Assembly: GCA_902770835.1 (NCBI GenBank)
Contig: CACXUM010000004.1
Location: 25,149 to 89,148 of the forward strand
From: an uncultured Bacteroidia bacterium
GTDB lineage: Bacteria > Bacteroidota > Bacteroidia > Bacteroidales > F082
Reading direction: 5' to 3'
Length of the DNA: 64,000 bases
The first letter of the stretch is position 1. Every line of letters starts with the position of its first letter. Shown here piece by piece: positions 50,577 to 59,313 of the stretch. Below the pieces are notes generated by a model. It was not told the DNA's origin and ran no database searches. It saw only the letters and a program-made list of their open reading frames with translations. The translations under genes were made by a program, and so were the position numbers.

Positions 50577-50640
50577 AACGATAGTAGTCGGAATCGCACT
50601 TTTTTTTCGAGATTCCGACTACTATCGTTTGGATTTTTAC
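50577..50640. terminator. Long perfect hairpin between convergent pbpC and kdsC
   Basis: 19-bp perfect arms (50577-50595 and 50611-50629; AACGATAGTAGTCGGAATC and its complement) with a T-rich 15-base loop. On the plus strand it is followed by TTGGATTTTTAC. It probably terminates pbpC and may also act on the convergent kdsC transcript. Confidence 0.75.
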
Positions 50641-51158
50641 CACGAATAAGCCTCCGCAGTCATCCATTTGCCTTGCGCTTTCAAAACATGCTCAATCACA
50701 TCGCGGACGGCACCTTTCCCTCCCGGTCTTTCGCTGATGAACTTGCTGATTTTCTGCACCTCGGGCACGGCATCGGCGGGGCAGGCGGGCAGGCCCACGC
50801 ATTGCATCACGTTCAGGTCGGGGATGTCGTCGCCCATGAAGATGATTTCCTCCGGCTTCAGGCCTTTCGTTTGCATGTATTCGTTGAGTTTCAACACCTT
50901 GTCGGGGATTCCTGTGAACACGTCCGTCACGCCGAGGCTGTTCATCCTGACGATGGTCGAGGGGCAGACCGCGCCCGAAATGACGGCCACGTTGTAGCCC
51001 AATTTCGAGGCCAATTGCAGGGCGTAGCCGTCTTTCACGTTGGTGGCGCGCAAGGGATGCCCTTCAAAGTCGCAAAAGACGGTGCCGTCGGTCATCACGC
51101 CGTCAAAATCGAAGATAAAAGTGGTGATTTTGGAAAACAGGGATTCAATTTCTGTCAT
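50637..51158 (-). CDS. kdsC: KDO 8-phosphate phosphatase (HAD family, KdsC)
   Basis: 173 aa, the normal KdsC length. HAD motifs: FIFDFDGVMTDGTVF (nucleophile Asp and acid/base Asp), VISGAVCPS (motif II), KPEEIIFMGDDIPDL (motif IV), and a C-terminal lid segment ERPGGKGAVRDVIEHVL. It dephosphorylates KDO-8-P for lipid A core synthesis. I start at MTEIESLFSK; the in-frame extension to 51401 covers the divergent rsfS gene. A -7 element (TATTTTTG, 51187-51180) lies upstream. Confidence 0.95.
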   Translation of the reverse strand: MTEIESLFSKITTFIFDFDGVMTDGTVFCDFEGHPLRATNVKDGYALQLASKLGYNVAVISGAVCPSTIVRMNSLGVTDVFTGIPDKVLKLNEYMQTKGLKPEEIIFMGDDIPDLNVMQCVGLPACPADAVPEVQKISKFISERPGGKGAVRDVIEHVLKAQGKWMTAEAYSW

Positions 51159-51179
51159 GGTGAGGTTGTTTTTATGCCC

Positions 51180-51187
51180 CAAAAATA
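51180..51187 (-). promoter_or_regulatory. -7 promoter element of kdsC
   Basis: TATTTTTG on the minus strand, 22 bases upstream of the kdsC ATG. Confidence 0.5.
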
Positions 51188-51208
51188 GGGAATTTTTGGC
51201 AAATAAGG

Positions 51209-51236
51209 TTTGATAACGCAAAAATGCGTAAATTTG
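51209..51236 (+). promoter_or_regulatory. Promoter of rsfS-ftsH-LUD
   Basis: TTTG (51209-51212), 16-base spacer, TAAATTTG (51229-51236), 18 bases upstream of the rsfS ATG. A second TATTTTTG lies at 51242-51249, very close to the ATG. Confidence 0.5.
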
Positions 51237-51254
51237 CACCCTATTTTTGAAATT

Positions 51255-51632
51255 ATGAGAGTCAGACATCAAACGGATAACGTAGAAGAGATTGTGGCCG
51301 CAACGATTGAGGCCATGGAAGCCGTGAAAGGCAAGGACATCGTCACCCTCGATTTGAGGGAAATCACTACTGCTGTGACGGACTATTTCGTCATCTGCCA
51401 CGCGCCATCGAAGACGCAGGTGGATGCCATCGCCGACAAGGTGGAGGAATTAGTGTTTAAAAAAACGCAAAACAAGCCCTACCATGTGGAGGGCCGCGAC
51501 AATACGGAATGGATTTTGATAGACTTCGTCGATGTTGTCGTTCATGTGTTCTTGGAGTCGAAGCGGAGTTACTACAAATTGGAGGAACTTTGGGCCGATG
51601 CCGAGAGAATCGTGAAGGAAGCGGAAGAATAA
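51255..51632 (+). CDS. rsfS: Ribosomal silencing factor RsfS
   Basis: 125 aa. Motifs of the RsfS/Iojap family: GKDIVTLDLREITTAVTDYF, VICHAPSKTQVDAIADKVEE, EGRDNTEWILIDFVDVVVHV, YYKLEELWADAERI. It binds uL14 on the 50S subunit and blocks subunit joining in stationary phase. Start at MRVRHQTDN (51255), just after the promoter; the reading from 51210 is excluded by it. ftsH follows after 25 bases. Confidence 0.96.
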   Translation: MRVRHQTDNVEEIVAATIEAMEAVKGKDIVTLDLREITTAVTDYFVICHAPSKTQVDAIADKVEELVFKKTQNKPYHVEGRDNTEWILIDFVDVVVHVFLESKRSYYKLEELWADAERIVKEAEE

Positions 51633-51657
51633 TCTTTTCAAAATCAATTGTTTACAA

Positions 51658-53709
51658 ATGGAGAATAAAGAGACTCAAAAGACTGGCGACAACCCGAGCC
51701 AGCCTTCGCAGCCCAACCAACCGAACCAGCCCAACCAGAGACCGAATGGCAAAAGGCGGTTCAATCTGATGTGGATTTATGCCATTTTGTTCGCCGTGCT
51801 GATCGGTATGCAATTTTTTGGCAGGGATGCTGTCACCCCGACAGAGGAAATCGACCAAGGCAAGCTCATCGAACTGCTGAAAAACGAAGAGGTGGGCAAG
51901 ATTGAACTCGTCAATCGTGAGGATGCTGAAATCTACCTGAATCGGAAGGGCTTGGGGGGCAAATTCTCTGACGCGAAGACCGATTCGGACGGACTCACCC
52001 TCACTCCGAACTACACCTATAAAATAGGTTCGCTCGACCGTTTTGAGGAAATGGTGGAGAACGCCCAGCAGGATGTTTCTAACCCAGTGTATATCAGCAA
52101 TGTAAGGCGTAGCAACTGGATGGGTAGCATCTTGGAATGGATGATTCCTTTGGCCCTGCTCGCCGTGTTCTATATCGTGCTGATTCGTGGCATGGGGCGC
52201 AGCATGGGCGGCGGTCCCGGCTCGATTTTCAACATTGGAAAATCGAGGGCGCAACTCTACGACAAAAACACCAATGTCAATGTCACTTTCAAGGATGTGG
52301 CGGGCTTGGAAGAAGCCAAGGTGGAGATTATGGAAGTGGTTGATTTCCTGAAGAATCCGGAGAAATACACCAAATTGGGCGGCAAGATTCCCAAGGGCGT
52401 GCTGCTTGTAGGCCCTCCCGGAACGGGTAAGACCCTGTTGGCCAAGAGCGTAGCAGGTGAAGCCAATGTGCCTTTTTTCAGCCTTTCGGGTTCCGACTTC
52501 GTGGAAATGTTTGTCGGTGTGGGTGCTTCGCGCGTCCGCGACTTGTTCAACAATGCCAAGTCGAAATCGCCGTGCATCATCTTCATCGATGAAATTGACG
52601 CCATTGGTCGCGCCCGTGGCAAAAATGCTCTCACAGGCGGCAACGACGAGCGCGAAAGCACGCTGAACCAGTTGCTTACGGAAATGGACGGCTTCGGCAC
52701 CAATTCGGGTGTCATTGTGTTGGCCGCCACCAACCGTGCCGACATTCTCGACAAGGCGTTGCTCCGTGCAGGTCGTTTCGACCGTCAAATCTATGTGGAA
52801 CTGCCTGACATTGTGGGTCGTAAGGAAATCTTTGAGGTTCACATGCGCAACCTGAAACTTGGCAACGATGTCGATAAGGAGTTTTTGGCCAAGCAGACCC
52901 CGGGCTTCTCGGGTGCCGACATTGCCAACGTGTGCAACGAGGCCGCACTGATGGCCGCCCGTAAAGGCAAGGAAGAGATTGACAAACAGGACTTTTTGGA
53001 TGCCGTCGACCGCATCATCGGGGGCTTGGAGAAGAAGAACAAAATCATCACCGCAGAGGAAAAGAAGGTCATCGCCTTCCATGAGGCAGGCCATGCCACC
53101 ACGAGTTGGCTGCTGCAATACGCCCATCCTTTGGTGAAAGTGACCATTGTGCCGCGTGGCAATTCGCTCGGTGCGGCTTGGTATCTGCCCGAAGAACGTC
53201 AGATTACTACCAAGGAGCAGATGTATCACGAAATGATTGCCACCTTGGGCGGTCGCGCTGCCGAGCAGGTGGTCTTCGGCCAAATCTCGACAGGAGCCCT
53301 TTCCGACCTCGAAAAGGTGACCAAACAGGCCTTCGCTATGGTCACTTATTACGGCTTGGACGACGAAATCGGAAACATAAGTTACTATGACTCAACGGGT
53401 CAGCAGGACTATAGTCTGACCAAACCCTACAGCGAAAAGACTGCCGAAACCATCGACCAACAGGTGAGCAAAATCATCGAGAAGGCTTATCAAGAGGCCA
53501 TTGCCATTTTGACATCCCATCGTGACGGTTTGTCGCAATTGGCCACCAAACTCATCGAGGAGGAAGTCATTTTCGGCGAAGACTTGGAACGCATCTTCGG
53601 CAAGCGTCCGTGGGGCAACTCCGACGATGAGAAACTGAAGAACGCTGCACTGAAAGCGGCGGAACAACAGACCGGGAACGAACCCGTTAACGAACCCGAA
53701 AACGCATAA
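51658..53709 (+). CDS. ftsH: ATP-dependent zinc metalloprotease FtsH
   Basis: 683 aa. A Pro/Gln/Asn-rich N-terminal tail ([15 protein letters not shown]), two membrane spans ([17 protein letters not shown] at about 38 and [16 protein letters not shown] at about 160) and a periplasmic segment between them. AAA domain with Walker [13 protein letters not shown], Walker [12 protein letters not shown] and [22 protein letters not shown]. Zinc protease motif HEAGH near 476. It degrades membrane proteins and regulators. It overlaps no gene but is closely spaced with rsfS and the LUD gene (4-base gap), so one transcript is likely. Confidence 0.97.
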   Translation: MENKETQKTGDNPSQPSQPNQPNQPNQRPNGKRRFNLMWIYAILFAVLIGMQFFGRDAVTPTEEIDQGKLIELLKNEEVGKIELVNREDAEIYLNRKGLGGKFSDAKTDSDGLTLTPNYTYKIGSLDRFEEMVENAQQDVSNPVYISNVRRSNWMGSILEWMIPLALLAVFYIVLIRGMGRSMGGGPGSIFNIGKSRAQLYDKNTNVNVTFKDVAGLEEAKVEIMEVVDFLKNPEKYTKLGGKIPKGVLLVGPPGTGKTLLAKSVAGEANVPFFSLSGSDFVEMFVGVGASRVRDLFNNAKSKSPCIIFIDEIDAIGRARGKNALTGGNDERESTLNQLLTEMDGFGTNSGVIVLAATNRADILDKALLRAGRFDRQIYVELPDIVGRKEIFEVHMRNLKLGNDVDKEFLAKQTPGFSGADIANVCNEAALMAARKGKEEIDKQDFLDAVDRIIGGLEKKNKIITAEEKKVIAFHEAGHATTSWLLQYAHPLVKVTIVPRGNSLGAAWYLPEERQITTKEQMYHEMIATLGGRAAEQVVFGQISTGALSDLEKVTKQAFAMVTYYGLDDEIGNISYYDSTGQQDYSLTKPYSEKTAETIDQQVSKIIEKAYQEAIAILTSHRDGLSQLATKLIEEEVIFGEDLERIFGKRPWGNSDDEKLKNAALKAAEQQTGNEPVNEPENA

Positions 53710-53713
53710 GGCC

Positions 53714-54388
53714 ATGACTTGGGACAACAAAGAAGAGAACAACGACATCACCCTTAAGGAACAAATGCTCGCCAAGGTGCGCAACGCCCTCATCGAGCGG
53801 CAGGAGGCCTTGTTCAAGGACATCGACCAGCGCACCGAAACGTGGATACCCATCAAGGAGGAGGACGGTACGGCCATCACTTTCGTGCAAAATTTCAAGG
53901 AACACGGGGGCATTTTCATCTACCTTGAGAGCGAGGCCGAATTTGTCGATTGTCTCAAGCAATTGGCCTCAGAAAACGGATGGGAGCCGCTATGGTGTAC
54001 ACAACCCGAAATGCAAAGCCTGCTCAGTAGATACAACATCCCGTTTACGGAAAGCAAGGAACGCGAGCCGAAGCAGAAACTCGTCAGCCTGACGGGTTGC
54101 GAGTGCCTCGTGGCGCAAACGGGCAGCATCATCCTCTCCGATTCGCTCACCAAGACCCGCGAGGCCTATGCCATCCCCGACATCCTCCTCGTGTATGCCA
54201 CTACGGAGCAAATCGTGCCGGGAATGAGGACTGCGTTCCAAACCATGAAAAGAAAATACGCCAAAAACCGGCCTTCGCAAATGACCATCATCACGGGGCC
54301 GAGCCGCAGTACCGACATTGAGCAGACTTTGGTCATCGGGGCCAGCGGCATCCGCCAAGTGGCGGTGTTTTTGGTGGATGAGGAGTGA
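53714..54388 (+). CDS. LUD-domain protein (LutC/YkgG type)
   Basis: 224 aa. A lactate-utilisation (LUD) domain over most of the length: GGIFIYLESEAEFVDCLKQL, GCECLVAQTGSIILSDSLTK, ILLVYATTEQIVPGMRTAF, and ITGPSRSTDIEQTLVIGASG near the end. LutC works with the iron-sulphur subunits LutA and LutB in lactate oxidation, but neither is nearby. Stand-alone copies behind ftsH may have another role. The insertion sequence at 54599 lies about 210 bases downstream. Confidence 0.85.
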   Translation: MTWDNKEENNDITLKEQMLAKVRNALIERQEALFKDIDQRTETWIPIKEEDGTAITFVQNFKEHGGIFIYLESEAEFVDCLKQLASENGWEPLWCTQPEMQSLLSRYNIPFTESKEREPKQKLVSLTGCECLVAQTGSIILSDSLTKTREAYAIPDILLVYATTEQIVPGMRTAFQTMKRKYAKNRPSQMTIITGPSRSTDIEQTLVIGASGIRQVAVFLVDEE

Positions 54389-54402
54389 GCGTTTTGGATT
54401 GT

Positions 54403-54515
54403 GCAGGGACTAACGTCGCCTGCTTAATGATATGCCATCCCTCCGGGACTTTGTTTCGGTACGAAGGAGCCCCAAAGGGGTGACAGCATAGTAGGCAGGC
54501 GGTGTGAACCCCTGC
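54403..54515. repeat. Dispersed repeat family A, copy 3: two inverted copies forming a long hairpin
   Basis: The right half (54467-54515) carries the family A sequence: GAGCCCC-AAA-GGGGTGAC hairpin, then GCATAGTAGGCAGGCGGTGT and GAACCCCTGC. The left half (54403-54450) is its imperfect reverse complement (GCAGGGAC...GCCTGCTTA...CCCTCCGGGAC). The whole could fold as one long hairpin, like paired REP units. Twenty bases around TAGGCAGGCGGTGT match the copy at 19942 nearly exactly. Confidence 0.65.
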
Positions 54516-54562
54516 CGAAAAGCGAATCAACGAACCAAAAATTCATGGAAAATTCTTGGTAC

Positions 54563-54581
54563 ATTCCTGATAATTCGTGTT
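54563..54581. repeat. 19-bp sequence shared exactly with 27418-27436
   Basis: ATTCCTGATAATTCGTGTT is identical in both places, with looser similarity just 5' of it. It lies about 10 bases left of the insertion-sequence target duplication. Confidence 0.55.
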
Positions 54582-54598
54582 GACGGAAAAATACAATA

Positions 54599-55713
54599 CG
54601 CTATAGTTTATTTTTCGACTGTTTTTTTACAAGGATTGGCAAAGGCGACCTTTTAGGTATGGCCAAGGAGGTTTCGGAGAACAAGGCTGAAACGGCAATA
54701 TCCATCAGTGCCGAGGCCTTTTCCGTCAGGCTGCGAGCGGCTTCCATTACGTTGTTCCAGGTCAGGTAGTTGTTGAGGTACTTGGTGGACACGCCCCTGA
54801 ACGAGGCGAGGAAGGCCTTCAGCCTGGAGTGGTAGGCGTTGAGGTGCTGTATGTGGTAGATTCCCTTCACCGTGCCCTTCCCGCCCTTGATCTGCACCAG
54901 CCCGTTGCCGTTGCCCTTCGAGAACTTGCGGTACGAGGCCTCGCCGTCCGTGCAGAGCGTGGCCTTGGCGGACACGTGGCCTCCAAGGACGGCCTTGACG
55001 GCGGCAGCCGAGCACTTGCCCAGCTTGGCCACCCTGCCGATGGCCTTGCCCTTGCGGTCGACGGCGCACGGCAGGCAGACCAGCTCGTCCGACAGCCCGC
55101 GCTTGTGGTTGCAGCCGCCCCGCTTCCTCGGCTTGCGACCGCACCCGCCGCCGTCGAACGCCTTCCTGTCGCCCTTGTACGAGACCGGCAGGAAAGCCTC
55201 GTCGGCCTCCACGATGCCCGTCAGTTCCGTATCCTTCAGCGCATCGCCTATCGCGTCCAGCACCTTGTGCCTCCACACGAAGGCCGTCGCGTGCGTGATG
55301 CCGCAACGCTCCGCCGTCTTGTCCAGCGACAGGCCCTCCGACATGCACCGCAGGAACTCCTTCCACACCGACGCGCTCTTGTGCGTGCCGCTGAATATCG
55401 TGTTCTTCCTGATGGAGAACGTCTTGCCGCAGTCCTTGCAGACGAACTTCTGGCTGCCGTTGGCACGCCTGCCGTTGCGCTGAACATGGACGCCTCCGCA
55501 TATCGGGCATACCCGACCGCCAGAGAACCGCTTCTCCGTCAGCATCGTCTCCAAATCCTCATTGCCGTCTTGGGCTTCTTCGAGCATCTTCAGGAGCTCG
55601 GCACGCTCTCCTTCCGGCAACTGCCTGAACAGTTCCATTACGCTCTCCGCCGTGTGTCTTTGCTTTTCCATGACTCAATAACGAAATAATCGGTCTATTA
55701 TTGTACTACAGCC
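54599..55713 (-). mobile_element. Complete IS1595-family insertion sequence (1115 bp) with 8-bp target duplication
   Basis: The element is bounded by the direct repeat ATACAATA at 54591-54598 and 55714-55721; 8 bp is the usual target duplication of IS1595 elements. The ends are short imperfect inverted repeats (CGCTATAGT on the left, GGCTGTAGT on the right read inward). It carries one transposase gene on the minus strand. GC content is visibly higher than the flanks. The intact target duplication and open transposase suggest a recent insertion. The insertion lies in the LUD-DUF4249 intergenic region. Confidence 0.88.
54601..55671 (-). CDS. IS1595-family transposase (ISXO2-like)
   Basis: 356 aa. 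An N-terminal region with a zinc ribbon (CPICGGVHVQRNG...FVCKDCGKTF), a helix-turn-helix-like stretch (GLSLDKTAERCGITHATAFV), then the DDE_Tnp_IS1595 domain: GIVEADEAFLPVS (first Asp), ATLCTDGEASYRKF (second Asp), and HIQHLNAYHSRLKAFLASF, where the family's Asn/His replaces the Glu of other DDE enzymes. The stop codon (TAG, 54603-54601) lies inside the left terminal repeat, two bases from the end of the element. Codon use is GC-rich compared with the neighbours, as expected of a transferred gene. Confidence 0.93.
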   Translation of the reverse strand: MEKQRHTAESVMELFRQLPEGERAELLKMLEEAQDGNEDLETMLTEKRFSGGRVCPICGGVHVQRNGRRANGSQKFVCKDCGKTFSIRKNTIFSGTHKSASVWKEFLRCMSEGLSLDKTAERCGITHATAFVWRHKVLDAIGDALKDTELTGIVEADEAFLPVSYKGDRKAFDGGGCGRKPRKRGGCNHKRGLSDELVCLPCAVDRKGKAIGRVAKLGKCSAAAVKAVLGGHVSAKATLCTDGEASYRKFSKGNGNGLVQIKGGKGTVKGIYHIQHLNAYHSRLKAFLASFRGVSTKYLNNYLTWNNVMEAARSLTEKASALMDIAVSALFSETSLAIPKRSPLPILVKKQSKNKL

Positions 55714-55776
55714 ATACAATATATGGCAATCAGTGTTGCTTTAATTAGAGAAAAATTAAAAATAAAGCGGAAAAAA

Positions 55777-55807
55777 TTTGTTTGAAAAAATTTAATCCGT
55801 ATTTTTG
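55777..55807 (+). promoter_or_regulatory. Promoter of the orphan DUF4249 gene
   Basis: TTTG (55777-55780), 19-base spacer, TATTTTTG (55800-55807), a very good consensus match. A second TTTG follows the first directly. It lies 56 bases right of the insertion-sequence target duplication and 17 bases upstream of the ATG, so the IS did not damage it. Confidence 0.75.
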
Positions 55808-55824
55808 CAGCGATTATCATCAAA

Positions 55825-56871
55825 ATGTCTAAGAAGATGAAAAGAACTTTACTGCTGCTTTGCTTGCCCCTCGTGACATTGTTTTTCTCCTGCTCGACCG
55901 ATGTCGACCTTTACGCCGAGTATAAGGAAATGCCCATCATCTACGGCCTGCTCGATGCCACCGCCGACACCAATTTCGTCAAGATCACTCGAGCCTTTTA
56001 TGTGCAGGGCGACGCTTACCAGTCGGCACTCAACCCCGATTCGAGCAACTACGCGGGCAAACTTGACGCTCGCCTCATCGAGTATTGCAACGGCGACAGC
56101 GTCCGCGAAATCATCCTCGACACCATCACGCTCCACGGCAAGCAGCAGGGCACGTTCTATTCGCCCGACCAGAAAATGTATTACACCACTGAGCCGTTGA
56201 ATATGAACCAATCGGGCAAGGAATACGCTTACGAATTGAAGGTCGTCTTGCCCCATCGCACCTTGGTCGCCACGACCGACATGGTAGGCAACAGCGCATT
56301 TGGGCCGCAAAGTCTGGCCGTGAATTTCTCCAAGCAATACACCTACTTCGGCGCACCTCCAAGGCAGTTCCTGTTTCGACCTGCTAAGGCTGCCACCTTC
56401 TACGATGTCAGCATGTCGTTCACTTTCTTTGAGCAACGCACGCCCGACGATGACTCGGTGTCGCGCTCCTTCACTTGGAAAATCGGCACCTTCACAGAAG
56501 ATTATTTCTTCCTCCACACCGAAGGCGATGCCTATATCTTCCCGTACCATCCTGCGGATTTTTACAACGAGTTGCGTGAGTTTCTCGGTGCCGACACGGC
56601 TGTGGCCGGCCTGAAACGCTACATCAGCGACTTCCCCGTTGAGGTCACCATTGCGGCGGGAGGGGAGAATCTACGGCAATACATTTACAATAATGACGTA
56701 TCCCTTGGTTTCAACCCGGGCGACAACGAGTTCTCGCTCATCCCAGGCGGCTATGGCGTGTTCTCGTCGCGGATGACGGCGAGATTGAAAGTGCGCTTGG
56801 CGGGTGAAACAATTCCCGAAATGGTAGCAAATCCCTATTGGGGTTTCAAGTTCATAGGTGGTCAGGAATGA
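55825..56871 (+). CDS. DUF4249 lipoprotein without adjacent receptor gene
   Basis: 348 aa. Lipoprotein signal (LLLLCLPLVTLFFSC, Cys at 23). DUF4249 features: DVDLYAEYKEMPIIYGLLDA, TADTNFVKITRAFYVQGD, SGKEYAYELKVVLPHRTLVA (a core shared with the gene at 31003, there YRLVVETPTGDITA), and a C-terminal FSLIPGGYGVFSSRMTARLK. The usual TonB-dependent receptor partner is not beside it: upstream is the insertion sequence, and moxR is convergent with a 2-base gap. It may work with a receptor encoded elsewhere. Confidence 0.85.
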   Translation: MSKKMKRTLLLLCLPLVTLFFSCSTDVDLYAEYKEMPIIYGLLDATADTNFVKITRAFYVQGDAYQSALNPDSSNYAGKLDARLIEYCNGDSVREIILDTITLHGKQQGTFYSPDQKMYYTTEPLNMNQSGKEYAYELKVVLPHRTLVATTDMVGNSAFGPQSLAVNFSKQYTYFGAPPRQFLFRPAKAATFYDVSMSFTFFEQRTPDDDSVSRSFTWKIGTFTEDYFFLHTEGDAYIFPYHPADFYNELREFLGADTAVAGLKRYISDFPVEVTIAAGGENLRQYIYNNDVSLGFNPGDNEFSLIPGGYGVFSSRMTARLKVRLAGETIPEMVANPYWGFKFIGGQE

Positions 56872-56873
56872 CC

Positions 56874-57839
56874 TTATTTCAAGGTGTCGATAATCGCCTC
56901 AATCGTAACCCCTTCGGCTTCGGCAGTGTAGTTGCGGATGATGCGGTGGCGCAAAATCGGGACGGCCACGCGCTGCACGTCCTCAATGTCGGGGGAGTAT
57001 TTGCCCGTCAACAGGGCGTTGGCCTTCGCACCGATGATGAGGTATTGCGAGGCACGCGGACCGGCACCCCAACTCAAATAACGGTTGGCCCAATCGTGGG
57101 CTTTCGCGGTGTGCGGACGGGTCTTCGCGACCAGATTCACCGCATATTCATACACATTGTCGGGCACTGGCACACGGCGCACCAATTGCTGGAAATACAG
57201 GATTTCTTCAGGCGAAAGCACTGGGTTCACCTCGGCAACCTTGCCCACAGTGGTGCTCTTCACGATGTCGATTTCCTCCTCATAGGATGGATAGTCGAGC
57301 AAGAGGTTGAACATGAAACGGTCCAACTGGGCCTCGGGTAGGGGATAGGTGCCTTCCTGCTCGATGGGGTTTTGCGTGGCGAGGACGAAAAACGGCTCCT
57401 GCAACTTGTAGGTTTTGCCCGAAACGGTGATGCACTTTTCCTGCATGGCTTCCAAAAGGGCGGCTTGCGTCTTGGGCGGTGTGCGGTTGATTTCGTCAGC
57501 GAGGACGATGTTGGCGAACACGGGGCCTTTGATGAACTTGAACTGCCGCGACTCGTCCAGAATCTCAGTTCCTACGATGTCGGAAGGCATCAGGTCGGGG
57601 GTGAATTGGATGCGGCTGAAACTCAAGCCCAAGGCTTTTCCTATCGTATTGACCAACAAGGTTTTGGCCAATCCGGGCACGCCCACAAGCAGCACATGGC
57701 CTTGGCAGAAGATGGACAGGATGGTGTTGTGGATGATGTCATGCTGTCCGACGATCACTTTTCCGATTTCCTTGCGGAGGGTTTCATATTTCTCGACCAA
57801 TGCCTTGGCACCGTCGACGTCTGAAGTGTAGTTTGTCAT
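56874..57839 (-). CDS. MoxR-family AAA+ ATPase
   Basis: 321 aa. AAA_3 domain: IVGQHDIIHNTILSIFCQGH, Walker A-type GVPGLAKTLLVNT (Ala in place of Gly, as in MoxR), IVLADEINRTPPKTQAALLE (Walker B region), VLATQNPIEQEGTYPLPEAQ (sensor 1), then the AAA lid domain with GAGPRASQYLIIGAKANAL. MoxR ATPases act as chaperones for von Willebrand-domain partners; no such partner gene follows within the window. Start at MTNYTSD, overlapping the surA stop by one base (TAATG), which indicates translational coupling. Confidence 0.94.
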   Translation of the reverse strand: MTNYTSDVDGAKALVEKYETLRKEIGKVIVGQHDIIHNTILSIFCQGHVLLVGVPGLAKTLLVNTIGKALGLSFSRIQFTPDLMPSDIVGTEILDESRQFKFIKGPVFANIVLADEINRTPPKTQAALLEAMQEKCITVSGKTYKLQEPFFVLATQNPIEQEGTYPLPEAQLDRFMFNLLLDYPSYEEEIDIVKSTTVGKVAEVNPVLSPEEILYFQQLVRRVPVPDNVYEYAVNLVAKTRPHTAKAHDWANRYLSWGAGPRASQYLIIGAKANALLTGKYSPDIEDVQRVAVPILRHRIIRNYTAEAEGVTIEAIIDTLK

Positions 57840-59218
57840 TATTGAATGTTCCAATCGTAATAAAAGTCGTTGTTTTTGTATGTGTCGTCAAGGCGGATGT
57901 AGGCCTTGGCGGCCTTGTCTTTCACCCATTTTATGATGGCTTGCTGGCGTTTATGGTTCAAGGCCCAACTCTGGATGAGGTTGTAGTCGTCCTTCAGGTT
58001 GGCTTGGTGGGCTTCGGTCTTGCTTTTCACCATGACGAGGCGGAATGCGTCGTTGTTCTCGTTGGTGGTCATGGGCAAGGGGTCGCTCACCTCACCGACT
58101 TCGAGACGACCGACGACGAAGGCCAAGTTTTTGTATTCGGAGTAGCTTTGCTCCAATTCCTGCAAGTCTTGTAGGCTGAGGCGGTTGCTGCCTGTGGCGG
58201 CGTTGGTGAGGTAGCCGCCGTTGCTCTTCGAGTCGTCGTCGCTGAATTTCTTGCAGGCTTCCTCAAAAGTCATGTCGCCGTTGCGGATGAGTTGTGCCAC
58301 CGAATCCAATTGGTTTTGGGCTTTTTCAAGCGATTCGATAGGCACTTTCGCGGTGAGCAAAATGTGGCGGCAGTTGACCATGTTGTCTCGTTTTTCAATG
58401 AGTTGGATGATGTGGAAACCAAACTGTGTTTCCACCACGTCAGAGATTTCGCCGTCGCGTAGGTTGAAGGCCACGTTCTCAAATTCGGTGGCCCATTCGC
58501 CTCTTTCCGTGAGTCCGAGTTCGCCGCCCTGACGCGCCGAGCCGGGGTCTTCGGAATAGAGCACGGCCATGGTGGAGAAACTGCTTTCGCCCTCAAGGAT
58601 GCGCTTGCGGATTTGGTAGAGGCGGTCTTTCACCTGAAGTTTCTCGTCGATGCTAACGGGCGGACGCTTCACGATTTGCACGATTTCATACTCGGGACTG
58701 ATGGTCGGGAGGCTGTCTTTCGGGATGTCGTTGTAGAAGATTCTCACTTCGTTGGGCGTCACCACCACGTTTTCCATGATTTTGGCTTGCACCTGCTCTT
58801 GAAGCATGTTGTCTTTCGAGGCTTGCCGCACTTCGTCCTTGATTTCGGCCATGCTCTTGCCGAATTGGGCTTCCATCTTTTCTTTCGACCCGAAGCGGCT
58901 GACAAACCATTGGATTCTGCGGTTCAGTTCGGCCTCCACTTGCTCGTCGGTGACGGTGATGCTGTCCATCTCGGCTTGGTTGAGCATGAGCTTTTGCAGC
59001 AGCAGGTCTTCCAGAATACGACTCCTGATTTCCTTTCCCGAGCCTTCGGCAATGCCTTGCACGCGGTATTGGATGTATTGGTTCTCGATGTCGGATTGCA
59101 GGATGATGTTCTTCCCGACCACGGCCACCACCTTGTCAATGACTTGGGGCTGACGGTTTTGCGCCATCGTCGGCAAGGCCAAGAACAATAGTGCTAAGAT
59201 AATCCAGTTTCTTTTCAT
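57839..59218 (-). CDS. surA: Periplasmic peptidyl-prolyl isomerase, SurA type
   Basis: 459 aa. Signal peptide (IILALLFLALPTMAQ), SurA N-terminal helical domain (IDKVVAVVGKNIILQSDIEN, then QMQ-like helices to about 165), first parvulin domain about 175-275 (ARQGGELGLTERGEWATEFE, FGFHIIQLIEKRDNMVNCRH), second about 280-385 (FEEACKKFSDDDSKSNGGYL). It escorts outer-membrane proteins to the BAM complex. Start at MKRNWIILALL; the reading from 59254 is leader. Third of a run of related envelope chaperone genes (60195, 59314, 57839), ahead of moxR. Confidence 0.92.
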   Translation of the reverse strand: MKRNWIILALLFLALPTMAQNRQPQVIDKVVAVVGKNIILQSDIENQYIQYRVQGIAEGSGKEIRSRILEDLLLQKLMLNQAEMDSITVTDEQVEAELNRRIQWFVSRFGSKEKMEAQFGKSMAEIKDEVRQASKDNMLQEQVQAKIMENVVVTPNEVRIFYNDIPKDSLPTISPEYEIVQIVKRPPVSIDEKLQVKDRLYQIRKRILEGESSFSTMAVLYSEDPGSARQGGELGLTERGEWATEFENVAFNLRDGEISDVVETQFGFHIIQLIEKRDNMVNCRHILLTAKVPIESLEKAQNQLDSVAQLIRNGDMTFEEACKKFSDDDSKSNGGYLTNAATGSNRLSLQDLQELEQSYSEYKNLAFVVGRLEVGEVSDPLPMTTNENNDAFRLVMVKSKTEAHQANLKDDYNLIQSWALNHKRQQAIIKWVKDKAAKAYIRLDDTYKNNDFYYDWNIQ

Positions 59219-59313
59219 CAATTCAAAATTCCAAGATTCAAATTTTAGATTCATAATTCAAAGATTCGATATATCGTTGATTCTGTGGTCGTTGAGCCTT
59301 TCGAAACGACATT

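Noticed and set aside
51159-51401. N-terminal extension of KdsC
   Set aside because: It overlaps the divergent rsfS gene and promoters, and would make KdsC far longer than the family's usual length.
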